In this document: positions 8,280 to 17,496 of the stretch, in pieces
Layout: every line of letters starts with the position of its first letter
Numbering within the stretch: position 1 is the stretch's first letter
Assembly: GCA_937974275.1 (NCBI GenBank)
Contig: CALJIF010000095.1
Span: 1 to 46,045, forward strand
DNA: 46,045 nt
Reading direction: 5' to 3'
From: an uncultured Flavobacteriales bacterium
GTDB taxonomy: Bacteria; Bacteroidota; Bacteroidia; Palsa-965
Notes under the pieces: generated by a model
What the model saw: only the letters and a program-made list of their open reading frames with translations
The model's database searches: none
Told to the model about the DNA's origin: nothing
Translations under genes and position numbers: made by a program

Positions 8280-8311
8280 AAAAAGCCCTGCTTTATTCGA
8301 GCAGGGCTTTC
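8280..8311 (-). terminator. Terminator of the DUF6580-like gene
   Basis: AAAGCCCTGC at 8282-8291 pairs with GCAGGGCTTT at 8301-8310. On the minus strand a T-run follows the hairpin. It stands back to back with the rplT terminator. Confidence 0.85.
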
Positions 8312-8332
8312 TTGTTGTATTTAGTCTGTGAT

Positions 8333-8869
8333 TTACGCTTGAACCAATGCAGGTTTTTTGTTCTTCACCAGGTAGTACGTTCCGAACAATACTGCTCCGA
8401 ATAATGCCTGACTTAAGATTTGATTCTTCAGGAAAGGTAAGCCCATATCAATGCAAGCCATCAAACCGCTGAAATCTGGAGAGAAGAATGGAGCAGGAGA
8501 GTTGATGTCCATAATCCAAACAGCTGCATTCGTAGTAAAGAAGAAGAACAAAGCGGCAACTACGGAAGCTCCAATCATGTTCATGGCATTTTGACGCTTA
8601 GACAACATCCAACCCATCATTGTAATGATAGCGAAAGAACCGTAAACAGCCCACATCGTGTTGTGAAAGCCTAATACAAGGTCCGTTAACAATAATGTGA
8701 TCATCGGAACCAGTAAACTCATCCAACGGTTCGGCATCAACGCTCCGGCGAACAACGCCATTGCTCCAACAGCCGTGAAATTAGGCTCATGTGGAATAAA
8801 GCGTGTTAATGCAGCCAACACGACTGCCGAGGTGATAAAGTAAAAACGAGGTGAATTAATATTTTTCAT
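8333..8869 (-). CDS. Polytopic membrane protein, DUF6580-like
   Basis: 178 residues from ATG at 8869. The frame extends to 8923, but that adds residues inside the promoter. There are about five hydrophobic segments, with FTAVGAMALFAGAL and LLLTDLVLGFHNTMWAVYGSFA resembling the DUF6580 family of putative transport proteins, which are thought to look like ECF transporter S components. The substrate is unknown. It is a single-gene unit with its own promoter (8891-8924) and terminator. The family assignment is from memory of the motif pattern. Confidence 0.7.
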   Translation of the reverse strand: MKNINSPRFYFITSAVVLAALTRFIPHEPNFTAVGAMALFAGALMPNRWMSLLVPMITLLLTDLVLGFHNTMWAVYGSFAIITMMGWMLSKRQNAMNMIGASVVAALFFFFTTNAAVWIMDINSPAPFFSPDFSGLMACIDMGLPFLKNQILSQALFGAVLFGTYYLVKNKKPALVQA

Positions 8870-8890
8870 TGTTTCTTGAAATAGTCTGAA

Positions 8891-8924
8891 CAAAAATAAC
8901 GGTTTCAAAACGTTCTGCAACAAA
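8891..8924 (-). promoter_or_regulatory. Promoter of the DUF6580-like gene
   Basis: Read on the minus strand, TTTG (8924-8921), a 22-nt spacer and TATTTTTG (8898-8891) precede the ATG at 8869 by ~20 nt. The -33 box overlaps the T-tract of the neighbouring terminator. Confidence 0.6.
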
Positions 8925-8950
8925 AAAGAGCGTTCATGATGAACGCTCTT
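8921..8950 (-). terminator. Terminator after the small lipoprotein gene
   Basis: AAGAGCGTTCAT and its inverse ATGAACGCTCTT form an almost perfect palindrome at 8926-8950. On the minus strand TTTTTTG follows. Confidence 0.85.
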
Positions 8951-8954
8951 GTGT

Positions 8955-9188
8955 TTATTTCTTGGAGAACTTGCTGTGCTTCTTGTTATAAGCCTTCTTG
9001 TTCTTCTTTTGAGTCTTCAAAAACACTTTGTGTGCTTTTTTCGATTCACGTTTGTGCTCTTTCGCTATCGTTTCGCTGGGGTGAACTTTAGCGTTTTTAT
9101 ATTCGTTCGTGGCGCCTTTATTGCTCTTACAAGACGCTATGAGCAACGAACCCGTAATTCCCAGTATGTAGAGCAGACGAACAATCAT
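8955..9188 (-). CDS. Small Lys-rich lipoprotein
   Basis: 77 residues. The lipobox LLIASC at ~15-20 gives a predicted lipidated Cys20. The mature part is short and extremely basic (KKAHKVFLKTQKKNKKAYNKK), which suggests disorder and perhaps contact with acidic polymers. I recognise no domain. It is 26 nt downstream of the thioredoxin-like gene and shares its terminator, so they probably form one transcript. Confidence 0.65.
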   Translation of the reverse strand: MIVRLLYILGITGSLLIASCKSNKGATNEYKNAKVHPSETIAKEHKRESKKAHKVFLKTQKKNKKAYNKKHSKFSKK

Positions 9189-9214
9189 AGTTTTATAACG
9201 TGTGAGGTATCAAT

Positions 9215-10693
9215 TTATTTCGCACCCGCTTTCTTATCCTCCTCCAATCTTCGGTTAAGGAAAGGCTTCATGTTACTCACATCGAAACGCTTGGCGATAA
9301 TCTTTTTGTTTTCATCCAGCAATACTAAGGTTGGAGTGCTGTGCACATCGTAATAATATTTAGCTGTTCCGAGTTGCTGTGCGTCTTTGCCACAAACGTT
9401 AATCCAGTTCAACTTTTTCTCTTTCACAAAAGCTCTCCACGTTTTGTAATCTAATTCTGAGTACACTGCATATACTTCAAACGAATGTCCTGCTGTTTTT
9501 AAAGAATCATAATATGCTTTCAGCATGGGAATATCTGTCTTGCAATGCCCGCACGTTGGATCCCAGAAAATAACTGCAGTATATTTTGCTTTTACATTTT
9601 GTAAAGGAATTGTTTTGCCCGTTGAATCTTGTAATTGAATATTAATTGCAGGATTTCCAATAATTACGAAACTCAACTGATCAGCGCGTTTCAGAATTTT
9701 TCCTTTTTGTTCTTCACCCACCCACCAGCATTGATTGGTGCGATAATAAGTATTTACCAAATGCACGAATACTTTGTCGTATCCCATGATTTTGGAAGTT
9801 TCGTACGTATACGTGTTGTATGAAATTGCGTACTTGAATACTTCTTTTGCAGGACGTGTTTTTTCAATAACCCAGGTTACCGCCACAATTTGGGAATCGA
9901 CATGAGGGTGGGTCAACTTCTCCAGATAATATTTCATTTTGTTATAAAATACCGGAGTGCGGATCAGACGTTCGTCATTCCAATCGTAACCGTCCCAATA
10001 GTGTTCTTTAAAATGTCGGTAACGAAAATTGGAATCAATGGTGCCGTCTTCTTTTTTCGGGCACATTTCCAGTGTTATCGGATCCGGTTCGTCCATGCCG
10101 GCAAATACTTTCGACATGAACAACGAAGGGTGCTTTTCTTTGTAGTAGGAGCGACGATATACTTTTACTCCCGAATCAATAACTGCAATTTGCTTTTGTA
10201 ATAAGGTAATCGAGTCTTTGTTGTCGCGGTCTTTAGCACCTTTCAAAGCATTCTGCAACGGTTCAACACGGCGTTGTTCTTTCAACAAAAAACGCTGATA
10301 CTCGTAAAAGGCAGTGTTTTCATCGGATCCGGAAACCTTAATGTTGTTGATGATTTCGTTCGTGTCCACAACATCGATAGAGAACGTCTGATCATCGGCG
10401 ACAATTACTTCAAAGAAACGCTTGCTTGGGAAAACAACCAGATAAATTCCACCGGGATATGCTTCGGATTTGCGAAACACCACATTGCCTTTGTCATCGA
10501 CTTTTCCGGTGTCAACAATGCGATTTTGATTCGCGTAGTAGTGTGCCAGCAATACGTTGCAGTTGCTTAACCCGGACAGGTGAAATTTCATTTCAGTGGC
10601 AGGTGCTGCTGTGGTTTTTTTCGCCGGAGCCTGCGCTGTAAGTGTGAATGCTCCAAAAAATATCGATAAAAGCGTAACGTATAGTGTTTTCAT
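9215..10693 (-). CDS. Exported thioredoxin-like protein (TlpA/DUF5106-type)
   Basis: 492 residues from ATG at 10693, which is immediately followed by a signal peptide (MKTLYVTLLSIFFGAFTLTA). The longer frame to 10837 is rejected because it runs into the permease gene. The N-terminal ~110 residues resemble a DUF4369-like beta domain. A helical middle region follows (DUF5106-like). A C-terminal thioredoxin fold carries FWDPTCGHCK with CGHC at ~381-384 and the cis-Pro segment HSTPTLVLL. The role is probably periplasmic thiol-disulfide exchange. It lies 76 nt downstream of the permease. Confidence 0.8.
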   Translation of the reverse strand: MKTLYVTLLSIFFGAFTLTAQAPAKKTTAAPATEMKFHLSGLSNCNVLLAHYYANQNRIVDTGKVDDKGNVVFRKSEAYPGGIYLVVFPSKRFFEVIVADDQTFSIDVVDTNEIINNIKVSGSDENTAFYEYQRFLLKEQRRVEPLQNALKGAKDRDNKDSITLLQKQIAVIDSGVKVYRRSYYKEKHPSLFMSKVFAGMDEPDPITLEMCPKKEDGTIDSNFRYRHFKEHYWDGYDWNDERLIRTPVFYNKMKYYLEKLTHPHVDSQIVAVTWVIEKTRPAKEVFKYAISYNTYTYETSKIMGYDKVFVHLVNTYYRTNQCWWVGEEQKGKILKRADQLSFVIIGNPAINIQLQDSTGKTIPLQNVKAKYTAVIFWDPTCGHCKTDIPMLKAYYDSLKTAGHSFEVYAVYSELDYKTWRAFVKEKKLNWINVCGKDAQQLGTAKYYYDVHSTPTLVLLDENKKIIAKRFDVSNMKPFLNRRLEEDKKAGAK

Positions 10694-10769
10694 AGTATGC
10701 ACTTGAATGTTCAAAATTACACAATGTGTCGGGTGATTTAACACAAAAACCGAGCCGAAAATGTGATTC

Positions 10770-11966
10770 TCACACGGCAATTTTTCGAATGCTCCGAACG
10801 ATGGAAATACCTTGCAGGAGCCAATATCCCGCGACAAAAAGTACGCTCATAACCAACACTCCGATTGAAATACCGCCATCAATTTCGAAACCTTTTCCTT
10901 TAAGGTAATGGGCGAACCAACTGCTGATGATCCATGTGGATGCTATTGCCAGCACCAGCAGGCCGATCATTAATTTGCCGTAATACACCAAATAGGCGGT
11001 AATCATTTCACGAGAAGTGACACCGAGTCGGGATAACGTTTCGATCTCATACGTTGAGCGATTGATCACCAACTGAGCATACAAGACAAACCCCAGCAGC
11101 GATATCAAAACAATTACTGCTCCAATGAAAACGAGAAAACTCATGATTGATTTCAACAAGGCACTGAGTTTGGCGTTACGTAAAGCATCTTCTCCGGTTT
11201 CGTAACCATTTTCCGTGAAGTATTCGTGCAAGTCGCCGGTCATGGTTCCTTCGCATTCCAAGATGACGCGACTGACTTTAGCTTTACCTGATTCAATTCC
11301 GCTCAGTTGCGAATTCATCGCATCCAAGAAAGTTTGCGGCACCAAAATACTGTTGACACGTTCCGTAAAACCGGCCAGTTTACCTTTAAAATTCGCTTGT
11401 CCTTTCGGGCCTTTTAAGCGAATACGGAAAGTTGCCAAGCCCACCATACTTTCCGTTAACTGCGGCAATCCTTGTGATGGAGCAAATCCGAAATTGTACA
11501 GTTTGATATAATCCCGTGGCAATACAACCGGAATAATGGAATCCCCCGGAGCCCAGTGAAAATCGGTGATGGAATTATCCGCAAACGCAGCGGGAACCGA
11601 CTCGAAAAACAATTCGGTTTGCAATTGAGGAATACCTTCCATGCCCATATCTTCCATAGACATATTCACCTTGAACTGGCTGCTGGTAAGTCCTGCAGCG
11701 TTTCGAATTCCTTTAATCTTTTTTAAATTCTCCAGTTCTTCGGAACTAAATCCTTTCTGTCCTCCGAACAACGTGTTTAACATATTCACACGTTTATTGA
11801 TGACCATATAACGTGGTTGGTTGATATCTCCACCGTTCAAATATTCGGAGATATTCAGATAAATCTGAACGCTGCTGAGTAACAACAATAATCCTAATCC
11901 TGTTCCGGTAAGAGCGGAAATTAATTGCCAAGGACGGCTATGTCGGAATAAAAGCGCTTTCCACAT
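10770..11966 (-). CDS. ABC transporter permease, FtsX/MacB type
   Basis: 398 residues. One membrane segment near the N-terminus (LISALTGTGLGLLLLLSSV) is followed by a large extracytoplasmic domain to ~270. Three C-terminal segments follow (FLVFIGAVIVLISLLGFVL, LMIGLLVLAIASTWIISSW, GVLVMSVLFVAGYWLL). This is the four-helix FtsX/MacB layout. Such permeases usually work as mechanotransmitters rather than classical importers. The start is 3 nt after the ATPase stop, so the two form one transporter. Confidence 0.85.
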   Translation of the reverse strand: MWKALLFRHSRPWQLISALTGTGLGLLLLLSSVQIYLNISEYLNGGDINQPRYMVINKRVNMLNTLFGGQKGFSSEELENLKKIKGIRNAAGLTSSQFKVNMSMEDMGMEGIPQLQTELFFESVPAAFADNSITDFHWAPGDSIIPVVLPRDYIKLYNFGFAPSQGLPQLTESMVGLATFRIRLKGPKGQANFKGKLAGFTERVNSILVPQTFLDAMNSQLSGIESGKAKVSRVILECEGTMTGDLHEYFTENGYETGEDALRNAKLSALLKSIMSFLVFIGAVIVLISLLGFVLYAQLVINRSTYEIETLSRLGVTSREMITAYLVYYGKLMIGLLVLAIASTWIISSWFAHYLKGKGFEIDGGISIGVLVMSVLFVAGYWLLQGISIVRSIRKIAV

Positions 11967-11969
11967 TTC

Positions 11970-12611
11970 TTACACGGATATATGTTTTGTGTATTCGAAA
12001 TACTTGTTGTTCCCTAAACCGGTAACCAGCAATCCTGCTTTGTTTTCTTCGAGTCGCTGCCGGATCAATTCAATTGCTTTGTGGCTATTGGATTCATCTA
12101 AATGCGAAAAAGGTTCATCCAGCAGCAGCCAGGAAAACGGTTGCACCAATGCACGAATAAGCGCGACACGTTGTTGTTGTCCGAGTGATAATGTTCCGCA
12201 GGATTGTTTCATTTTATTGCCCAAACCTAAGGCTTCAAACCACTCATCAACACGCGCTTCTTCTATCGAATTCGTTAATGATAATTTAAGCATTACATTA
12301 TCCTTCGCGCTGAGTTGCGGAAACAAACGCAATTCCTGAAACACCATCGACAAGCGATTTTTACGCCATTCGCAATATTTCTCATGTCCCAGTAGACGAA
12401 TGTTTTCTCCTTCCAGAAACACTGTTCCCGAGTAATCATGTCGCAAACCGTAAATAATCGACAGCAATGTTGATTTACCTGTTCCGGAAGGAGCGGTTAC
12501 ACTAACATATGATCCTGCAGGCAATGCAAATGAAGTGTTCCAACACGATTGATCACTTAATGGTGAATCAACGAGTGGAGCAGGCAATACTTGTTCGAAT
12601 CGAATTTCCAT
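11970..12611 (-). CDS. ABC transporter ATP-binding protein
   Basis: 213 residues. Walker A is APSGTGKST (40-48), the Q-loop is at ~Q92, the signature is LSLGQ (141-145), and Walker B with D-loop is LLLDEP...SHLD (162-172). The switch histidine that normally follows the last core strand is absent, with LLVTGLGNN at ~194-202 where a VTHD-like motif is expected. The ATG overlaps the upstream stop (TAATG), which suggests translational coupling. It belongs with the FtsX-type permease. Confidence 0.9.
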   Translation of the reverse strand: MEIRFEQVLPAPLVDSPLSDQSCWNTSFALPAGSYVSVTAPSGTGKSTLLSIIYGLRHDYSGTVFLEGENIRLLGHEKYCEWRKNRLSMVFQELRLFPQLSAKDNVMLKLSLTNSIEEARVDEWFEALGLGNKMKQSCGTLSLGQQQRVALIRALVQPFSWLLLDEPFSHLDESNSHKAIELIRQRLEENKAGLLVTGLGNNKYFEYTKHISV

Positions 12612-14203
12612 TACAGTTGAACACTTTGCAAATGAGCAATTAATGCATTCAGCGAATTTCCCTTTCCGGATTTAATCGGCAATGCAATCTCCTTTTGCTT
12701 CGCATCGGCCGAGTAGGAGAGTGGTCCGAAGATACCGGTCGTTTGATTAACAACATTTTTTCCGGAAGTGCTGATTTGATCACTAAGCAGTGACGAAAAT
12801 CCTTGCGGCCATGAACTTGTGTTCATATTCATGGTAAACGATGCTTTATGCACTCCGTTATTGACTGCTTGTGTATAAGGTAACTTGCCTGCTTGAGTGA
12901 ACGCGGCCATGGATTGATAGTGATTCGAAATCATTAATTGTTTCCCGTTGATCCCCGCATAAAAAGCCATTCCCATCGTAGGAGTAGCGTAAAAGTCTCC
13001 TTCTTTGGTTAATCCGCTGGTATGTAAGATCTGTTCTGCTTTTTGCACATCGCTAAGTCCTAAATTGATGAACACAATCGGCACAACAACTTGTTCCATG
13101 TCTTCCATTTCTGCACCCGCGTTGCCAAACATTTTATTGATGGCAGCTAACTTCGCGAAGATGGCATTTTGCATGGCTTGCAATCGGGGATCTGTTTTTG
13201 AAATATCACGATAATCTGTTAAGGCAAACGTAACTGAACCGTCCAGTGCGGCAATAAACGATTGATCGTTCAGGCCGTAAAAACGATTTAACATATCCAG
13301 GCTTGATGCAGTTTTGTTATCGGAACGTAATGAAGCGAATAGTGCAGGCATATTCAAGTTCATTCCACCCGAAAATACCGGCGTTGTATCACTCATAATT
13401 TGTTGACTATTGCCGCTTACTTTATCCGACAGCAGCGACAATGCCGGCTGACCATCGTTTGTAAAGTCGCGCAATGTTGTGACAATCGCGGTATCCTCGA
13501 AGCGAACAATTCCAGTTGTGAAACCTGTTCCCCATCCTAAAGGTTGGAAAATTCCGCTTCCGTATGCAGGTCCGTTAAGGATGGTGTTGTTGGTGTATAA
13601 CAGAATATCGCCCTCTTCAGTTAACGTTTTTTCGAACAATGCCACACTTTTGATAGAGGTTTCCGGAGTTTGTTGTAACCATTGTGCGGTTGCGGTATCT
13701 AATTTTTCAATAGGAGAAATTGCATAGGAGAAGATGGCGACTTCTTCATTCCATTGCAACCACGATGTTGCATTAAAATAAACCGTGCTGACACCGTTAG
13801 CTTCAACCGGTGCAGGAGCTTCCAGTTTTTTTACAAATGCGGTGAAATCGCTTTTGCTTGAAAGGTTCAACGCTGCCGCCCATACCGGATCATCTCCAAC
13901 CGGGGCTGTGAAGAGACAAATATCTTGCAAAGGATCTATTCCGCAATCGAACGGATTTTCCATCAGCATTTGCATGGCGGGAGGCAGATCGCTCTTGATA
14001 GAACTTTTCCCTTTCAGTAATTCCGTGTCGATTTTCTGTGCGATATCAGTAACGTTGATAACGGTTACTATTGCAGCATTCTTGGGAATGTAACGAACAT
14101 GATCGCCGGAAGTGTGTGACGCATACCACAACAAGACTCCGGTTACCGCAAGAACCACTGTTCCTGCAATAGCACCAATGATGATTTTACTTTTGGTCGT
14201 CAT
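12611..14203 (-). CDS. Membrane-anchored DUF4836-like protein
   Basis: 530 residues. The N-terminal anchor is KIIIGAIAGTVVLAVTGVLL, and the rest should be periplasmic. The segment HVRYIPKNAAIVTVINVTDI after the anchor resembles DUF4836 proteins of Bacteroidota, whose function is unknown. No enzyme motif is seen. It is the first gene of a coupled trio with the ATPase and permease. A role as substrate-binding or partner subunit is therefore an inference from context only. Confidence 0.7.
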   Translation of the reverse strand: MTTKSKIIIGAIAGTVVLAVTGVLLWYASHTSGDHVRYIPKNAAIVTVINVTDIAQKIDTELLKGKSSIKSDLPPAMQMLMENPFDCGIDPLQDICLFTAPVGDDPVWAAALNLSSKSDFTAFVKKLEAPAPVEANGVSTVYFNATSWLQWNEEVAIFSYAISPIEKLDTATAQWLQQTPETSIKSVALFEKTLTEEGDILLYTNNTILNGPAYGSGIFQPLGWGTGFTTGIVRFEDTAIVTTLRDFTNDGQPALSLLSDKVSGNSQQIMSDTTPVFSGGMNLNMPALFASLRSDNKTASSLDMLNRFYGLNDQSFIAALDGSVTFALTDYRDISKTDPRLQAMQNAIFAKLAAINKMFGNAGAEMEDMEQVVVPIVFINLGLSDVQKAEQILHTSGLTKEGDFYATPTMGMAFYAGINGKQLMISNHYQSMAAFTQAGKLPYTQAVNNGVHKASFTMNMNTSSWPQGFSSLLSDQISTSGKNVVNQTTGIFGPLSYSADAKQKEIALPIKSGKGNSLNALIAHLQSVQL

Positions 14204-14223
14204 AGTTGTAACGAAGAAAAGAA

Positions 14224-15480
14224 TTATGGGTTGTTTGAATTCACTTTGTTTCCGGGCTTGCTTTTACCTTTTCCTTTACGGAAGAACTTTTTCTTGCCTC
14301 CCTTATTACCACCGGATTTTGCCGGAGCTTGAGTAAACTCGGGAGCAGCCCCCAATGCTTCGGGTAAAGGCATTTTTTGAATTTCGTAACCGATTAATCG
14401 TTCGATGGCGGCAATTTTGCGCATATCGTCCGGATTCACAAACGTGATAGCTTCTCCGGTGCTTGCAGCGCGTGCTGTACGTCCTACGCGATGCACGTAA
14501 TCTTCTCCATCGGAAGGCACATCGAAGTTTACCACGAGCGATAAATTTTCAATATCAATACCTCGCGACATCACATCAGTGGCTACCAAAATCGGAATCG
14601 ATTTATTGCGAAAACCTAACAAGGCATTCTCCCGATCTTTTTGTTCCAAATCAGAATGAATGGCAGCCAGATTTACTTTAGCTTGTTTGAGCAATCGTTC
14701 GATCTCTTTCACCTTTTGTTTGGTGGAAGCGAAAATGATACACGAAACTTCACCACGTTCCTGCAACAACTGTAGCAGCAATGGCAGTTTTTGTTCGTTA
14801 TAAGCAGCGTAGACTTTCTGAGAAATTCCCGCCGCAGGTTTCGAAATCGCAATATTTACTTCAGCGGGATTATTGAGAATTTTTTGTGCCATAGCCCGAA
14901 TCTTTGGAGGCATGGTCGCAGAAAACATTAGTGTTTGTCGCTCCTTGGGTAAATAATTGACGATACGCATGAGATCATCGTAGAAGCCCATGTCCAGCAT
15001 ACGGTCGGCTTCATCGAGCACAAGTGTCTGTAAGTTTTTTACGTCACAGTAACCCAAACTTAAGTGAGAAAGTAAACGACCCGGTGTTGCAATGATAATA
15101 TCGGCACCCGAAGACAGTGCCTTTTTTTCACGGTCAAAACTTTCTCCGCTGCCACCGCCGTAAATCGCAAGACTGCTTATTGAAGTGAAATAAGAAAAAC
15201 CGGTTACTTGTTGATCAATTTGCATCGCCAACTCTCGTGTTGGAGCAATAATTAATGCGGATATTCCTTTTCTGTTTTCCCGCTGCAAAATTCGATTCAT
15301 CACCGGTAACAGATATGCCGCTGTCTTTCCTGTTCCTGTTTGCGCACAGCCGATCAGATCGCGACCTTCTAAAGCTAAAGGAATTGTTAATGCTTGTATT
15401 GGTGTCGGGTTTAAATAGCCAATCGCTTCAATGCCGTCTAAGAGTTGGTCATCAAAACCAACCTCGTAAAATGATTCCAT
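14224..15480 (-). CDS. DEAD-box RNA helicase (RhlE-like)
   Basis: 418 residues. The Q motif is GYLNPTPIQ, Walker A is AQTGTGKT (46-53), and PTRELA, TPGRL, DEAD, SAT, ATDVMSRGIDIENL and HRVGRTAR appear in the correct order. The C-terminal ~45 residues are Gly/Lys-rich (GGNKGGKKKFFRKGKGKSK), an RNA-binding tail as in RhlE-type helicases. Roles in ribosome assembly or RNA turnover are usual for the family. Its ATG at 15480 is preceded by a TAACTTTA element close to the -7 consensus. Confidence 0.93.
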   Translation of the reverse strand: MESFYEVGFDDQLLDGIEAIGYLNPTPIQALTIPLALEGRDLIGCAQTGTGKTAAYLLPVMNRILQRENRKGISALIIAPTRELAMQIDQQVTGFSYFTSISSLAIYGGGSGESFDREKKALSSGADIIIATPGRLLSHLSLGYCDVKNLQTLVLDEADRMLDMGFYDDLMRIVNYLPKERQTLMFSATMPPKIRAMAQKILNNPAEVNIAISKPAAGISQKVYAAYNEQKLPLLLQLLQERGEVSCIIFASTKQKVKEIERLLKQAKVNLAAIHSDLEQKDRENALLGFRNKSIPILVATDVMSRGIDIENLSLVVNFDVPSDGEDYVHRVGRTARAASTGEAITFVNPDDMRKIAAIERLIGYEIQKMPLPEALGAAPEFTQAPAKSGGNKGGKKKFFRKGKGKSKPGNKVNSNNP

Positions 15481-15521
15481 TTATAAGTTTAATTCGTAAT
15501 TCCTAAAGTTACGCTTTATTC

Positions 15522-16001
15522 TTACTTCTTCTGATATAATTCAATGGTTTTGGTGTCATTACCACAACGAATGACAAAGCGGTTCTGACCCCAACGAATG
15601 GCGCGAACAATGTGTTCATTGGTGAAAGAAAAAGCCTTTTCACCTCCCGGATATTTTTTCTTCTTTACTGTGTTCATGACCGGCGTGATGGTAATTTCAA
15701 CGCAGTTTTGAAGCGTGTCACACGGAATAACACGTTCACTGATGTGCGCAGTTTCAATGTAAGGTTTCCACCCGGCATTGGATTTCATGCTACCACTGAT
15801 CGTATAAGATAGTTTCGCCTGATTATTCAATAAATTCAAGTTCGCTTCTTCAACTTTAACATCGAATTGTTGGATTGTCAGATTCGCATTTTTTGCCCAC
15901 CAATCCACGTGGTAGGTAACAGGAACGTCATGCTTCGCCTTCTTGGGGTGAAAACACGAAATGAGCGAAATGCTGACTAATGCGATGAGAAGAGTTTTCA
16001 T
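15522..16001 (-). CDS. Lipoprotein of unknown function
   Basis: 159 residues. The lipobox SLISC gives Cys16 as the predicted lipidation site. The mature part is rich in beta-strand-like alternating residues (YHVDWWAKNANLTIQQF, KLSYTISGSM) and contains two further Cys at ~94 and 101. No family recognised. It sits between the helicase and a bidirectional terminator, so it may be its own short unit running into the helicase gene. Confidence 0.6.
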   Translation of the reverse strand: MKTLLIALVSISLISCFHPKKAKHDVPVTYHVDWWAKNANLTIQQFDVKVEEANLNLLNNQAKLSYTISGSMKSNAGWKPYIETAHISERVIPCDTLQNCVEITITPVMNTVKKKKYPGGEKAFSFTNEHIVRAIRWGQNRFVIRCGNDTKTIELYQKK

Positions 16002-16048
16002 GCTATGAATTTTCGGTTACTGTCTCAATATCCGTGCCGTTACAGCAT

Positions 16049-16082
16049 AAAAAAAGCTGCTTTAATTGAAGCAGCTTTTTTT
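16049..16082. terminator. Bidirectional terminator before the alpha-oxoamine synthase stop
   Basis: AAAAAGCTGCTT (16051-16062) and AAGCAGCTTTTT (16069-16080) form a 12-bp stem with a 6-nt loop, with A-run and T-run flanks. On the minus strand it ends the gene at 16102-17346. Confidence 0.85.
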
Positions 16083-16101
16083 ATGTATTGAATGCAATTC
16101 A

Positions 16102-17346
16102 TTAGAATGCAGCAATCTTATCACTCTGATATTGACCGCTTACTAATTTGTGACGAATTTGCGAGAAAGCGTCAACCGTGTATTTCACGTCATCCACGGA
16201 ATGTACCGCCGTTGGAATGAGTCGTAAAATGATTTGACCTTTCGGAATAACCGGATACACTACCATAGAACAGAAGATGTTGAAGTTCTCACGCAAATCC
16301 AGAATCAGATTAGTGGCTTCAGGAATTGTTCCGTTCAAGTATACAGGTGTTACAGGCGATGAAGTTGTTCCGATATTGAATCCGGCTTCTTTCAATCCTG
16401 ATTGTAGCGCGTTCACAACTGTCCATAAATTTTCGCGCAATTCCGGATGTTTTTTCATCAACTCCAAACGCTTAAGCAAACCATAAACCAAAGGCAACGG
16501 CAATGACTTTGCGAAAATCTGAGAGCGCATGTTGTAACGCAAGTATTCTACTACATCTTCGGTAGAAGAAATGTAACCACCGATCAGTGCGAATGATTTA
16601 GCGAATGTTCCGAAGTAAATATCAATTCCGTCCTGACAACCTTGCGCTTCACCTGTTCCACCACCTGTTGGCCCCATAGTTCCGCAGCCGTGTGCGTCGT
16701 CAACGAATAAACGGAAATTGAATCGCTTCTTTAGTTCAACGATTTCTTTAAGTTTCCCTTGGTTACCGCTCATTCCGAAAACACCTTCTGTAATGACTAG
16801 AATAGCTCCATTGGTTTGTTCTACAATTTTAGTAGCACGCTCCAATTGTTTAGCAAGGTTATCAATATCGTTGTGCGGATATACAAAGCGTTTGCCCATG
16901 TGCAGGCGAACACCGTCAATGATGCAGGCATGACTTTCAGCGTCGTATACAATTACGTCGTGACGATCCACTAAACAGTCAATAGCAGAAACCATAGCCT
17001 GATAACCGAAGTTGCACAGGATGGTATCTTCTTTCTTTACTAGTTCCGATAAGCCGGCTTCCAATTGTTCGTGATAATTGGAATTCCCTGACATCATTCG
17101 CGCACCCATAGGAGCGGCAAGACCAAATTTTGCGGCACCTTCAGTATCGGCCTGACGCACTTCCGGATGGTTAGCCAATCCTAAGTAGTTATTCAGACTC
17201 CACACCAAACGCTCTTTCCCGCGAAAAACCATGCGCGGACCAATATCGCCTTCCAGTTTAGGAAACGTGAAATAACCATGGGATTCTTTCGCATGTTTTC
17301 CAAGCGGACCGCGGTTGTCGCGGATTTTATCAAATAAATCTCTCAT
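16102..17346 (-). CDS. PLP-dependent alpha-oxoamine synthase, serine-palmitoyltransferase-like
   Basis: 414 residues. It has the fold-type I pattern with NNYLGLANHP, DAESHACIIDG, DDAHG (216-220) and the PLP lysine K250 in FGTFAKSFALIGG. The family condenses an amino acid with an acyl thioester and releases CO2. In Bacteroidota the close members make sphingolipid bases (serine) or sulfonolipid bases (cysteate). The sequence alone does not tell which amino acid is used. No partner lipid gene lies beside it. A TAnnTTTG box is 29 nt upstream of its ATG. Confidence 0.8.
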   Translation of the reverse strand: MRDLFDKIRDNRGPLGKHAKESHGYFTFPKLEGDIGPRMVFRGKERLVWSLNNYLGLANHPEVRQADTEGAAKFGLAAPMGARMMSGNSNYHEQLEAGLSELVKKEDTILCNFGYQAMVSAIDCLVDRHDVIVYDAESHACIIDGVRLHMGKRFVYPHNDIDNLAKQLERATKIVEQTNGAILVITEGVFGMSGNQGKLKEIVELKKRFNFRLFVDDAHGCGTMGPTGGGTGEAQGCQDGIDIYFGTFAKSFALIGGYISSTEDVVEYLRYNMRSQIFAKSLPLPLVYGLLKRLELMKKHPELRENLWTVVNALQSGLKEAGFNIGTTSSPVTPVYLNGTIPEATNLILDLRENFNIFCSMVVYPVIPKGQIILRLIPTAVHSVDDVKYTVDAFSQIRHKLVSGQYQSDKIAAF

Positions 17347-17374
17347 CGCAGACTAGTTGTTGGTTTAAGAAGTA

Positions 17375-17382
17375 CAAAAATA
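17375..17382 (-). promoter_or_regulatory. -7 element of the alpha-oxoamine synthase gene
   Basis: TATTTTTG read on the minus strand matches TAnnTTTG, 29 nt before the ATG at 17346. No clear TTTG -33 box is seen at the expected distance. Confidence 0.45.
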
Positions 17383-17496
17383 AGATTTTAGTGTGCTGCT
17401 GCGCGGTTACGTGATAGAATTATCCTCCGGCTTTGTTAATAAGTTAAGAATTGCAGCGGCTTTTGCAATGTTGTATATTAGGGTAAAATTCTAGAC

